Assembly (NCBI GenBank): GCA_021812705.1
Contig: JAKAMT010000009.1
Coordinates: forward strand, 1 to 38,975
Source: Bacteroidota bacterium
GTDB lineage: Bacteria > Bacteroidota > Ignavibacteria > Ignavibacteriales > Melioribacteraceae
Direction: 5' to 3'
DNA: 38,975 nucleotides
Position numbers and translations under genes: made by a program. Shown in pieces: positions 1 to 9,453 of this stretch; positions within the stretch are counted from its first letter, which is position 1, and the number at the start of each line of letters is the position of its first letter. The notes beneath the pieces were generated by a model. That model worked only from the letters and a program-made list of their open reading frames with translations. It was not told where the DNA came from and did not search any database.

Positions 1-551
1 GTAGGCGTTACGGAATAGAAGGAATTGTAAATTTTATCGCTGACGTTGTTAATTGCTCCGCCCGCGTTAACTTTTTTCCAGGTGTCGTTCCAACTGAACG
101 AACCCGAATTTTGGTAAATCTCTACGCTTGTTGTTCCCATTCCGAGAACCGCGCCGAGTGATACGGCCACATTTTTCACAAACGGAAGAGTATATTCAAT
201 AGTCAATCCGCCGAAGCTGCAATTATATTTAACTTCTTTGTTCAGACCGGCAACAACGCCGCTTGTTTTCTGAGAACCGGTAACGCCCATACCTCCTATC
301 CGCAGATTATCTATCATCATTATATATGCATATCCCCCGCCGCCGATTAATACCATTCCTGAAGTAGAAAGCTGGCCGATATTCATTGATTTAATTTGTG
401 TATTAACGGGATCCATATTAGGAAACGCGAAGGTGGGCGTTAATCCTGCGGCAGCGCCGAAGCGGGAGACCCAGCCCACATCCTCCCCTTCCTGAGCCAT
501 AATATTTTGAGAAGCTAAAGAGAGGATCAGAACGATTAGGATTTTTTTCAT
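1..551 (-). CDS. Secreted/outer-membrane protein of unknown function, partial (runs off left edge)
   Basis: Open minus-strand frame from ATG at 551: MKKILIVLILSLASQNIMAQEGEDVGWVSRFGAAAGLTPTFAFPNMDP...; signal peptide, glycine-rich beta-like body; no stop before position 1. Confidence 0.7.
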   Translation of the reverse strand, partial: MKKILIVLILSLASQNIMAQEGEDVGWVSRFGAAAGLTPTFAFPNMDPVNTQIKSMNIGQLSTSGMVLIGGGGYAYIMMIDNLRIGGMGVTGSQKTSGVVAGLNKEVKYNCSFGGLTIEYTLPFVKNVAVSLGAVLGMGTTSVEIYQNSGSFSWNDTWKKVNAGGAINNVSDKIYNSFYSVTP

Positions 552-687
552 TTTAATTTTATCTGTTTTGTTAAATAAAATTAGCAATTCCGGGGACAAA
601 ATGGAAATCATAATTATGAAAGGGTATATTTGATTTATGATGGCGAGTAAGTTTTCTTCGACTATTCAACCAGATTGAATATCAGGT

Positions 688-729
688 AAAAAAAAGGAAG
701 CCGCTCTTACTATTATAAGGTCGGCTTCC
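688..729 (-). terminator. Rho-independent terminator
   Basis: Inverted repeat GGAAGCCG (696-703) / CGGCTTCC (722-729), followed on the minus strand by T8 (688-695); just downstream of the 746-stop CDS. Confidence 0.85.
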
Positions 730-745
730 ACTTAGAGCGATATAA

Positions 746-1264
746 CTATTTCAGCAATTGCATCTTCCTGGTTAATTGATAATTGCCCGCTATGAGTTTG
801 TAAACATAAGTTCCGCTTGAGAGTTTTAACGCATTGAACTCAACCTCGTAATTACCGGCTGGTTTATTCTCATTTACAAGTGAGGCAACCTCGCTTCCGA
901 GCATATCATAAACTTTTAAAGTCACAAAATTTGGTTCGGGTAATGAAAAGGAAATTCTTGTTGAAGGATTAAATGGATTCGGATAATTCTGTTCAAGTGA
1001 AAAGTTGGCCGGTATTAAGTTCTTTTCAGATGCCTCTTCCGATGCGATTTCTTTTTTCAATACTTCATTATTAGCGAGCGCAGATAGGGGTGGCGGAGTT
1101 GCTATTATATCAACAAACCATTCATTCGACATTTTAGTAACGCCACTCCCGTCAGTTACAGTACATCTCAATTTATAATCGCGTAAATCATAAGGATCAT
1201 GCGGCTTACTAAAAGTAGATGAGTTAGTACCAATTTGTACCCATGAATTGCTGGGTAACGCCAT
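746..1264 (-). CDS. C-terminal portion of a secreted protein: Ig-like region plus T9SS type A sorting domain; probably the frameshifted 3' part of the 1290-2510 gene
   Basis: NFSLEQNYPNPFNPSTRISFSLPE...VTLKVYDMLGSEVASLV...LSSGTYVYKLIAGNYQLTRKMQLLK matches the T9SS sorting-domain pattern; the frame stays open upstream of the ATG through KDKNKDGDIII. Confidence 0.8.
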   Translation of the reverse strand: MALPSNSWVQIGTNSSTFSKPHDPYDLRDYKLRCTVTDGSGVTKMSNEWFVDIIATPPPLSALANNEVLKKEIASEEASEKNLIPANFSLEQNYPNPFNPSTRISFSLPEPNFVTLKVYDMLGSEVASLVNENKPAGNYEVEFNALKLSSGTYVYKLIAGNYQLTRKMQLLK

Positions 1265-1289
1265 TATAATAATATCACCATCTTTATTT

Positions 1290-2510
1290 TTATCCTTGAT
1301 TTTTTTTTTCTTTCTCTTTTTTTACACTTTCATAGGTTTGTAAGTAGCCAACTCCCTCTAAATACATTATTTCCCACTGATATGTGAATGGTTCTAGACC
1401 ATTGCCTAATTGAACATACCAGTTACCCGTACCGCCCTGGTATAACTCGGATGTTCCTGAGACATAAGCGTAAGTCAAGGGTACCGGCAAAAGGTCAGCT
1501 TCTTTTGCGAACCAATAAAGTAAACCAGCAATTGCTCTAATCCCATATACAAAAGCGTGCTCAGATGTGCCGGAAAGCCAGTGAACTGTTTTATTAGGCG
1601 GTCCATTAAATTCACTGTTCAAATGCTGAATCATTTCTGAAAGTCCAGGATATAGGATAAATGAATCATTGCTACCATTAATGTTGTTTCCATCAACATC
1701 ATCACTACTAAAGAAATTTGTTATTTGAGCTGTTGGATAAAATAAAGACTTCAACGGATATAATGAGTTTACTTCAATTAATGCTCCTTGGCTAATCGCA
1801 TTTTGATATGTCCACTGATTATATATTGATGGATTGTTCATCCAATCTTCATAACCGTCCGAAATTGGGTGAGGATCATTATGTGTATGAGCTGGTGAAG
1901 TCATATCTCCAAGGAGATGACATATTCTTCCAAGTATTTCCCATACTATTTTATTCCGAAATTCTAAAGAAGCGGTGTGCCAACGATTGCGGGGAACAAA
2001 CTGTCCGATACTGTTATAATACCCTTTATAATAGATAATGCCATCTTTGTAGAACTGGATTATATTTGGTGGGGCATCGTATGCTTCTATAATTTGATTT
2101 GCTGGGTAAGGGACTCTTAATTCATAACCACCGTAAATATATTTTATTGCTTTTTGATATGCATTTGAATAACTGTTGATTTCAAAATCAAATCTTCCAT
2201 AATCTCCTAAATCTGGATCCCAGAAATGAGTGTTGGTTACTAACCATCCAAAAATACCATATCCTTCATTTGTTGCGTCGCTATGATCTTCCTGATAAGC
2301 ACCAATCACAATTTTACCCCCAGGATTAAATTGTCCATTTCCTTCCTCATTATAACCGACATGATCTTTCATTTCTCGAATGTCTTGACCAACATATTGC
2401 TTTAACAATTTATAGGCCTCGCGTACCATATGTTGATGAACTCCCTCGCCATGTCCATAAACTATTTGAGATGAGATAAATAATAATATAAGTCCAATTA
2501 TTTTTTTCAT
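1290..2510 (-). CDS. Secreted zinc-dependent phospholipase C-like protein (N-terminal part, frameshifted)
   Basis: Signal peptide MKKIIGLILLFISSQIVYG; HGEGVHQHMVREAYKLL and ICHLLGDMTSPAHTH resemble zinc-dependent phospholipase C / S1-P1 nuclease metal ligands; ends in lysine-rich KEKEKKNQG at an A10 tract. Confidence 0.65.
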   Translation of the reverse strand: MKKIIGLILLFISSQIVYGHGEGVHQHMVREAYKLLKQYVGQDIREMKDHVGYNEEGNGQFNPGGKIVIGAYQEDHSDATNEGYGIFGWLVTNTHFWDPDLGDYGRFDFEINSYSNAYQKAIKYIYGGYELRVPYPANQIIEAYDAPPNIIQFYKDGIIYYKGYYNSIGQFVPRNRWHTASLEFRNKIVWEILGRICHLLGDMTSPAHTHNDPHPISDGYEDWMNNPSIYNQWTYQNAISQGALIEVNSLYPLKSLFYPTAQITNFFSSDDVDGNNINGSNDSFILYPGLSEMIQHLNSEFNGPPNKTVHWLSGTSEHAFVYGIRAIAGLLYWFAKEADLLPVPLTYAYVSGTSELYQGGTGNWYVQLGNGLEPFTYQWEIMYLEGVGYLQTYESVKKEKEKKNQG

Positions 2511-2521
2511 TTCAATTCCCC

Positions 2522-3010
2522 TTAATTGATTTTAATAATTGTAGTGCCTGGATTTAATAAACCATAAGCTGAACCAATAACCACGCCTGCTAAAACTGAA
2601 TATATTAGAAGATACAAACGACCAATCCCGCCCGAGCTGCCGCTAGATATTAATTGACCAGCAAGTAGACCTGTTCCACTACCAATCCATAATCCTGACA
2701 GAAAACCGTCAAATGCGCCTTTGCTACTATCAGTAAAACTAAGTGTAATTATTTCATTTGTGCTAATAATCGTAGTCATATTAGATTTAATGTCAATGAA
2801 CTTTGTTGAATCTGCCGACATGATTAATTTTTTAATACTATACTTCTGTCCTCCTGTCACTTCAAGAATTAAATCATCCTTATTCTCGCATAACTTATTT
2901 ATTCTATCGTAAAATTCAGATTCCTGTTCATTACTATATTTAGAAAGATTATGTGAACAGCCAGTAATTAATAATGATGATATTAAAATTGATCCAATTA
3001 TTCTTTTCAT
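2522..3010 (-). CDS. Putative lipoprotein with glycine-rich transmembrane hairpin
   Basis: Internal start MKRIIGSILISSLLITGCSHN gives a lipobox (LLITGC); C-terminal Gly-rich hydrophobic segments. The listed ORF starts at 3052; 3010 is preferred. Confidence 0.65.
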   Translation of the reverse strand: MKRIIGSILISSLLITGCSHNLSKYSNEQESEFYDRINKLCENKDDLILEVTGGQKYSIKKLIMSADSTKFIDIKSNMTTIISTNEIITLSFTDSSKGAFDGFLSGLWIGSGTGLLAGQLISSGSSGGIGRLYLLIYSVLAGVVIGSAYGLLNPGTTIIKIN

Positions 3011-3398
3011 TTTTACCTCAAATTTTATTTTAGTATTTGCATTAAACTTCACTATGTAAACCCAACAAAATGTTTAGATAGTAATAGTTCACGCTTTATA
3101 AGATGGAAGAGAAAATCAGGAATACAGAAGAAAGTATCAATACCTCGACAAGCTTGCGATGTAAAAAGTATTTCGAAAAGCTCAGTAAAAGAAAACCAGA
3201 TATTCAAAAAATGGAAGGGAAGAAAGGTCATGTATCCCCCTAAATTCTACATATCAATTTCAATTACAACTTATCGATTATAGAGTTCCGTGTCAAGATA
3301 AATTATATGGTACAACTGTTTCGGTGAAATAAAATTAAATCAGCCCCAAAATTATATCGATATTATATATTGAATTGAGATAAGCGGCGAGAAAAATA

Positions 3399-3455
3399 GA
3401 CCGCACTGGTTTTCAGTTCTATGTTTACCACAACAAGGCGAAAACCAATACGGTC
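3399..3455 (-). terminator. Probable terminator of the dcw operon
   Basis: Minus-strand RNA 5' GACCGUAUUGGUUUUC-(25 nt)-GAAAACCAGUGCGGUC pairs over 16 positions including 2 G-U wobbles, then UAUUUUUCUC. Confidence 0.65.
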
Positions 3456-3481
3456 TGTGAAGAAAAGAAAAAACTGCGCTC

Positions 3482-3571
3482 CTATTTGAAAGTCCTGAGT
3501 ATTTTAATTGCCTTATGTGAAAAGAGAATCACAAAAAGGAACATTGCGCATAATAAGAGCAAACCATTCAT
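3482..3571 (-). CDS. 29-aa single-transmembrane microprotein downstream of ftsZ
   Basis: MNGLLLLCAMFLFVILFSHKAIKILRTFK*; upstream TAAGGAGGTATT-ATG is a strong Shine-Dalgarno; 34 nt after ftsZ stop; before the 3399-3455 hairpin. Not in the supplied ORF track (short). Confidence 0.6.
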   Translation of the reverse strand: MNGLLLLCAMFLFVILFSHKAIKILRTFK

Positions 3572-3605
3572 AATACCTCCTTACGAATATTTCGCCCTGC
3601 TTTTT

Positions 3606-4898
3606 TTAATCCATAATTTTTCTTAGGAACGAAGAACTGTCCTCTTCATCCCTTGTTTTGTTTGAGTAATAGTCGTTCTCTGAATAATCGTTGTGCTCGG
3701 TTTTAAATCCTGCTTCTATTGTTCCCTGCTCGAACAGATCGAATGTTGTGGTCTTCATTCTTTTAATAGTCGGAACCGTTAGATCTGCATTGTTATCTAG
3801 ATTGAACTCGCCTTTTTTAATTGAGAAGCCGGAGTAGTTTGCAACTTTTTTCTCCTGCTGTTTTCTTTCAGCTTTTTCCGTTTTCAGATTGCTGATCGGG
3901 TTGGCGCTTGCTTTAGTTTCAAATCCGGTCGCAATAACTGTATAAGAAACATATTCATTCATTTGATCTTTGATTACCGTGCCGAAGATTACATTCGCTT
4001 CTTCACCTGCCGCTTCGAAGATCACATTGTTGCCGGCTTCAACTTCCTGCATAGTCATATTGGTTGGACCGGTAACATTGAGAAGAATATTTTTTGCACC
4101 TTTGATAGAAACACCTTCGAGCAGAGGCGATGAGATTGCTTTCTGCGCCGCTTCAACAGAGCGGTTTTCTCCGCTTGCAATTCCGCATCCCATCAATGCC
4201 TGTCCGCTGTCTCTCATTACAGTGCGCACATCGGCAAAGTCGACATTAATAATACCTTTAACTGTAATAATATCGGCGATACCTCTCGTTGCCTCGTACA
4301 AAATTTCATTCGGCTTGTTGAATGCGGCTTTAGCTGCCGTGGCAGTATCTATAATGCTCAGGATTCTTCCGTTAGGAATCACAATCAAACTGTCGACGTA
4401 TTGTTTCAGGTCGGCAATTCCTTCATCGGCATTTTTCATTCTTTGTTTGCCTTCCCATCCGAACGGTTTTGTAACGATACCTATAACAAGCGCGCCGAGA
4501 CTTTTAGCGATTGATGCAACTATTGGAGCCGCGCCTGTTCCGGTTCCGCCGCCCATTCCGGATGTAACGAACACCATATCGGCACCTTCGAGGTGGCGTG
4601 TGATTTTTTCTCTGTCTTCTTCTGCAGATTTTCTTCCAACGTTAGGATCTGCTCCGGCACCGAGCCCGCGCGTAACATTTGTCCCGATCTGAATTTTTTG
4701 AGTGGCTGAGCTTTCTTCAAGAACCTGAGCGTCTGTGTTGACCGCAATAAATTCAACGCCGGTTAATCCGCGTTCTATCATGCTGTCGATTGCATTACAT
4801 CCTCCCCCGCCGACACCTACTACTTTAATCTGTGCGGACATAGGGCGCTGGGTTTCCAGAGTGATAAAGCGCGGACGTTTTTCTGAACTAGTTGACAT
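3606..4898 (-). CDS. ftsZ: Cell division protein FtsZ
   Basis: Tubulin signature GGGTGTGAAPIVA, N-terminal IKVVGVGGGGCNAID; C-terminal SSFLRKIMD peptide; upstream AAGGAGG. Confidence 0.98.
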   Translation of the reverse strand: MSTSSEKRPRFITLETQRPMSAQIKVVGVGGGGCNAIDSMIERGLTGVEFIAVNTDAQVLEESSATQKIQIGTNVTRGLGAGADPNVGRKSAEEDREKITRHLEGADMVFVTSGMGGGTGTGAAPIVASIAKSLGALVIGIVTKPFGWEGKQRMKNADEGIADLKQYVDSLIVIPNGRILSIIDTATAAKAAFNKPNEILYEATRGIADIITVKGIINVDFADVRTVMRDSGQALMGCGIASGENRSVEAAQKAISSPLLEGVSIKGAKNILLNVTGPTNMTMQEVEAGNNVIFEAAGEEANVIFGTVIKDQMNEYVSYTVIATGFETKASANPISNLKTEKAERKQQEKKVANYSGFSIKKGEFNLDNNADLTVPTIKRMKTTTFDLFEQGTIEAGFKTEHNDYSENDYYSNKTRDEEDSSSFLRKIMD

Positions 4899-4924
4899 GA
4901 TTCCTCCTTGTTGTGGTATTTGAT

Positions 4925-6166
4925 TTATAGTTTATCAAAGAATTCTTGTATCTTTTTAAAAGTTTTGCCGAGATTTAATTTTCTCTCGCTTCCGGTTGTT
5001 TTTACTGTTGTAAAATTTTCCGATTTGCTTCCTGGAATTCCCCGCAATAATCCTGCTACGGTCGCAAATTCCGGACTTTCAACTTCGCTCGAGAGGCCTG
5101 ATCCGAGATCGAGCGGAACGCCGATTCTAGCCGGCATTCCAAATACTTCTTCCGCTAATTCAGTGCATCCTCTTAGAAGGGATCCGCCGCCAGTAAGAAC
5201 TACGCCGGCTTTGATCTTATTTTTAAATCCCGAATGGCGCAGTTCGTTATCGATGATCGAGAAGAGTTCGCGCATTCTTACGCTTATGATTTGGGTGAGA
5301 AGTGAAAGCGGAATCTTCACATTTCCTCTTCCTCCAACTCCCTTGATGTAAATTTCTTCTTCCCGGATTATTGCGTGCTCAGTCGCGTAACCGTGTTCTC
5401 TCTTTAATGTTTCGGCGTCGGCTGTTACAATTCCCAGCGTTTCCCTGATATCATTAGTAACCTGATTGCCTGCTACGCCGACCACTTTTGTATGTTTTAT
5501 TGATCTTCTGTGATAGATTGCTATATCCGTTGTGCCGCCTCCTATATCGATAAGAAGAACGCCCAGATCTTTTTCATTTTCTTCCAGAACGGCAAAACTC
5601 GATGCGATGGGCTGCAGCACATAATCTTTTACGAAGAATCCTGCGCGCTCCACGGATTTTTTAATATTCTGTATTGCCGGGATGGAAGCGAGCACCACAT
5701 GATTAACCGCTTCAAGACGTGAGCCGCACATTCCAATCGGATCTTCTATTCCGCCCTGATGATCAACAGAATATTCTTCCGGAATTATGTGAAGTATCTG
5801 CCGGTCGGATGGAATTCTGATTGTCTGCACATCCGCGCGGAGTCTGTCCAGGTCCATCTGGTTAATCTCTTTTTCAGGATTGCTGATTGTAACATAATTT
5901 CTGTGGCGGAGGCTTGTTATATGCTCGCCTGCCACGCCTACATTCACTTCTTTGATTTGTAGGCCCGCTCTGTTGCTGGCGATGTTCATCGCTTCTGTAA
6001 TCGCATCGGCGGTTTTAGAAATGTTTGCAACCAGACCGCGCGTTAAACCTTCCGAGGGGGCTACACCGAATCCTAAAATGTTCAGACTATTTTCCGCTTG
6101 CTCCGCTATTACGGCGCACACTTTTGTGGTGCCTAGATCGAGTCCCGCTATTATATTTTTCTTCAT
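4925..6166 (-). CDS. ftsA: Cell division protein FtsA
   Basis: Actin-like AGLDLGTTKVCAVIAE, LLIDIGGGTTDIAIY; C-terminal amphipathic FKKIQEFFDKL; position in dcw cluster. Confidence 0.97.
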   Translation of the reverse strand: MKKNIIAGLDLGTTKVCAVIAEQAENSLNILGFGVAPSEGLTRGLVANISKTADAITEAMNIASNRAGLQIKEVNVGVAGEHITSLRHRNYVTISNPEKEINQMDLDRLRADVQTIRIPSDRQILHIIPEEYSVDHQGGIEDPIGMCGSRLEAVNHVVLASIPAIQNIKKSVERAGFFVKDYVLQPIASSFAVLEENEKDLGVLLIDIGGGTTDIAIYHRRSIKHTKVVGVAGNQVTNDIRETLGIVTADAETLKREHGYATEHAIIREEEIYIKGVGGRGNVKIPLSLLTQIISVRMRELFSIIDNELRHSGFKNKIKAGVVLTGGGSLLRGCTELAEEVFGMPARIGVPLDLGSGLSSEVESPEFATVAGLLRGIPGSKSENFTTVKTTGSERKLNLGKTFKKIQEFFDKL

Positions 6167-6957
6167 GACCGTTTTTGTCCCGCATCTAAATTTTTAACTT
6201 GTCCACTAGTCGAATCGGCAATTCCCAGAAATACATGCCCGCCATAACGCAAGTCGACGTAATTCAAATATTTATTTATCTCTTTCCCTTTGATAGATTC
6301 CCACAGATTATTGAAGTAGATAATTTTTTTAATCTCATTTCCGCGGCCTATCATTACCGGATAGTCCGTTGATGAAAGATAGACCAGAATATCACCGCCG
6401 TTCTGAAGATCTATTGAGGAAAAGTTTTTTTCCAATTCAGGATTTACGAAACGAACTGCTGAAATAATTTTCGAGGCGGTTAGAATGTCCTGATTTTTTC
6501 TCTGTGAAGAGAAAACTTTGGGCTGGGAGCCGAAGAATACATTTGACAGAACCGGGTAGTCGACAACTTTAGTGCCGTCGATCAAGGGCAAAAGCTGAAG
6601 CTGTTCTGTGAGAACGTATTGAACGCTGTCAATAATTACGATTGAATCAAATACTTTTTCTGTAATTTTTACCAGAACTTTTCCGGCGCCGTCAAATCTT
6701 ACATCTGCACGGTTCACATAAGGATGTTTCTCGATTCTGTCTTTAATCATCTGAATCGGAAGATTTTCATAGACGTTTTTATCTTCAAGATTGGCATAGT
6801 TCAAATACTGCTGAGCTGTAAGATGCAGTTCTCCTTCAACGGTTATAGATTTAATCTTCTCCGCGTTTCCGGCTTTAATTCCGATTGAGAGATAGCCGAT
6901 GCCGCCGACGGCGATTATCAGAAAGATTACGCTTAATATTTTGCCCAGATTCTTCAC
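6163..6957 (-). CDS. ftsQ: Cell division protein FtsQ/DivIB (POTRA domain)
   Basis: Single N-terminal TM, POTRA-like ITVEGELHLTAQQYLNYANLEDKNVYENLP...RADVRF; between murC and ftsA; overlaps ftsA by 4 nt. Confidence 0.88.
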   Translation of the reverse strand: MKNLGKILSVIFLIIAVGGIGYLSIGIKAGNAEKIKSITVEGELHLTAQQYLNYANLEDKNVYENLPIQMIKDRIEKHPYVNRADVRFDGAGKVLVKITEKVFDSIVIIDSVQYVLTEQLQLLPLIDGTKVVDYPVLSNVFFGSQPKVFSSQRKNQDILTASKIISAVRFVNPELEKNFSSIDLQNGGDILVYLSSTDYPVMIGRGNEIKKIIYFNNLWESIKGKEINKYLNYVDLRYGGHVFLGIADSTSGQVKNLDAGQKRS

Positions 6958-6958
6958 T

Positions 6959-8341
6959 CTATTTTTTTCTGGCTTTTAAAAGTTCAACAAATTTTTCGCC
7001 GAATTTCCAGATATCACCGGCGCCCAGTGTTATAACTATATCGCCCGGTTTGTAGATCTGATTCAGCAGTTCCGGTATTTTTGTTTTATCAGGTTCGTAG
7101 AAAACATTTTTATGGCCGAACTGTTTTGCCGTTTTTGTAATCAGTTCTCCGGTAATTCCTTCCATCGGTTTTTCTCTTGCGGGATACACATCCGTGCAGA
7201 TAAAAACATCGCTGTTCAAAAATGTTCTTCCGAATTCAGCATAAAAATCTTTTGTCCTTGAATACAAATGGGGCTGAAAAACCGCGACCAATCTTCTGTT
7301 CCATCCGCGGCGTATTCCGTCGAGTGTGACATTTATTTCAGTGGGATGATGACCGTAATCGTCAATCACCATTATATCTTCATCATATTTTGTTTCGAAG
7401 CGGCGGTAAACTCCCGCAAATTTTTCGAGCGCATTTTTTATAACCGCGAAATCCACTCCCATCTCTTTAGCAATTGTTACTGCTACCAGAGCGTTTTTCA
7501 CGTTGTGTATTCCGGGAATATTGATCTTTATTCTTCCAAGTTCCTTTCCGAGATATATCACGGAAAATTCCGAATGCCGCTCCGAATGCGTGATATTGGA
7601 GGCGCGTATATCTGCCTGAGGTGTAATTCCGTAAGTGAAAATTTTCTTATTGATCTGTGGAATAATATCCTGAAGCGCCGGTTCGTCCAGGCATAAAACC
7701 ACAAATCCGAAGAAAGGAACTTTATTTGCGAATTCAATGAAAGCAGATTTTATATCGTCCAAATCTTTGTAAGTATCAAGATGTTCCCGTTCCAAAGTTG
7801 TAATGGCTGCTATGGTTGGAGTCAGTTTCAAAAATGTTCTGTCGAATTCATCGGCTTCAACAACAATATATTCGCCTTTTCCGAGGCGGGCGTTTGTGCC
7901 CCCCAGAGAGCTCAATTTTCCTCCTACAATAATTGTAGGATCAATCCCCGCTTCGGTCAAAACTAATCCTACCATCGAAGTGGTTGTGGTTTTTCCGTGA
8001 GTGCCTGCGATGCCGATTCCGTATTTCATTCTCATGCATTCGGCAAGCATTTCCGATCTTTTGATTACCGGAATTTTTCTTGCAACCGCTTCTTTCACTT
8101 CGGGATTATCCAGGACCACTGCAGATGAATAAACAACCACATCCGCTTCTTTCAGATTATCCGGCGAATGGCCCTCATAAACTTTAATGCCGAGGCTTTC
8201 GAGACGGTCTGTCACTTCAGATTTATTCAGATCCGATCCCGAAATTATAAATCCCTGATTCAGAAGAATTTCAGCTATGCCGCTCATTCCAATTCCGCCG
8301 ATTCCAACGAAGTGTATATTCTTTACTGTTTTCATCATCAT
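6959..8341 (-). CDS. murC: UDP-N-acetylmuramate--L-alanine ligase
   Basis: HFVGIGGIGMSGIAE, GIAGTHGKTTTTSM, DDYGHHPTEI. The listed ORF begins with TTG at 8356; ATG at 8341 is preferred. Confidence 0.97.
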   Translation of the reverse strand: MMMKTVKNIHFVGIGGIGMSGIAEILLNQGFIISGSDLNKSEVTDRLESLGIKVYEGHSPDNLKEADVVVYSSAVVLDNPEVKEAVARKIPVIKRSEMLAECMRMKYGIGIAGTHGKTTTTSMVGLVLTEAGIDPTIIVGGKLSSLGGTNARLGKGEYIVVEADEFDRTFLKLTPTIAAITTLEREHLDTYKDLDDIKSAFIEFANKVPFFGFVVLCLDEPALQDIIPQINKKIFTYGITPQADIRASNITHSERHSEFSVIYLGKELGRIKINIPGIHNVKNALVAVTIAKEMGVDFAVIKNALEKFAGVYRRFETKYDEDIMVIDDYGHHPTEINVTLDGIRRGWNRRLVAVFQPHLYSRTKDFYAEFGRTFLNSDVFICTDVYPAREKPMEGITGELITKTAKQFGHKNVFYEPDKTKIPELLNQIYKPGDIVITLGAGDIWKFGEKFVELLKARKK

Positions 8342-8352
8342 GGCATTAATCC

Positions 8353-9453
8353 TCAAATAATTTCCGCTAGGCGGATAGCTCTTGCCGCAATCTCTTTAGC
8401 CGCATCCGGTTTAGCGAATGCAGTGATATTTTTTTTCATGTTTTCGCGGCGGACTTCATTCTTAAAAATTTCATTAATAACCGGAAGAAATTCGTCTTTC
8501 AGATTTTTGTCTTCTATCAATTCAGCGGCGCCCGCAATTTTTAACGCCTTCGCGTTCATAAACTGATGATTAGCGGCTACATTTGCAGACGGCACAAAAA
8601 CGGTCGGAAGGCCTAGCTGCGCTACTTCGGCGATAGTTGTAGCGCCGGAGCGGGCAAGAACGACTTCGCACGCTGAATACGCAGAGGACATATCATCAAT
8701 AAAGGGGAATATTTTCACGTCCGCGCTTTCCAAATTTTTATACGAATCGAAATAAAATTTTCCGGTCTGCCATAAAATTTGAACGCCGCTTTTTGAAAGC
8801 TCATTGATGTTTTGCGCAACAATTTCATTTATCGATTTTGCGCCGCCGCTTCCGCCAAGCACAAGCAAGACTTTTTTCGAAACATCGAGACTGAATTTTT
8901 TCTTCGCATCATTTTTATCTTTCAGCCGAAGATCGATTCGCACTGGATTTCCGCTCAGGATCAACTTTGACTGATCGCGGAAATATTTTTTTGATTCTTC
9001 AAATGTTATATGGATTTCGTCCGCTTTTTTATCAAGCATTCTGTTTGTAACGCCCGGATAGCTGTTCTGCTCCAGAAGGATAATTTTAGATCCGAGCAGA
9101 GACGAAGCCCAGATTACCGGACCGGATACATACGCGCCGCTTCCGACAGCAACGCGTGGTTTATGTTTAATTACAATAGATAAAGACTGGAACGCTGCGA
9201 CTGCTAATTTCACCGGGAATAAAAGATTGCTCAGATTAATTTTGCGCGAGAATCCGCTTATCCAGATCGGTTTGAAATTGAATCCGTATTCCGGAACGAC
9301 TCTTTCTTCAATTTTATTTTTAGCGCCGACGAATAAAATTTTAGCATCCGGCTTTTGAGCGCGAATTGCCTGCGCGACTGCGAGAGCGGGATACAAATGT
9401 CCGCCTGTTCCGCCGCCGGCAAATATGAAACGATATGGAGTATTCGCTTTCAT
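8353..9453 (-). CDS. murG: UDP-GlcNAc:lipid I N-acetylglucosaminyltransferase MurG
   Basis: FAGGGTGGHLYPALAVA, LVLGGSGGAKSIN, ARSGATTIAE; start corrected from 9612 to 9453 (MKANTPYRFIFAGGG). Confidence 0.97.
   Translation of the reverse strand: MKANTPYRFIFAGGGTGGHLYPALAVAQAIRAQKPDAKILFVGAKNKIEERVVPEYGFNFKPIWISGFSRKINLSNLLFPVKLAVAAFQSLSIVIKHKPRVAVGSGAYVSGPVIWASSLLGSKIILLEQNSYPGVTNRMLDKKADEIHITFEESKKYFRDQSKLILSGNPVRIDLRLKDKNDAKKKFSLDVSKKVLLVLGGSGGAKSINEIVAQNINELSKSGVQILWQTGKFYFDSYKNLESADVKIFPFIDDMSSAYSACEVVLARSGATTIAEVAQLGLPTVFVPSANVAANHQFMNAKALKIAGAAELIEDKNLKDEFLPVINEIFKNEVRRENMKKNITAFAKPDAAKEIAARAIRLAEII

Noticed and set aside
3103-3243. 46-aa plus-strand ORF and possible gene remnant between the lipoprotein gene and the dcw terminator
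   Set aside because: No ribosome-binding site and no recognisable family in any frame; low-complexity Lys/Glu content fits AT-rich non-coding DNA.
3970-4692. 240-aa plus-strand ORF antisense to ftsZ
   Set aside because: Complete overlap with highly conserved ftsZ; composition looks like a reverse-strand shadow of coding sequence, with no recognisable domain.
4520-4756. 78-aa minus-strand ORF inside ftsZ
   Set aside because: Alternative frame of ftsZ; no motif or start signal.
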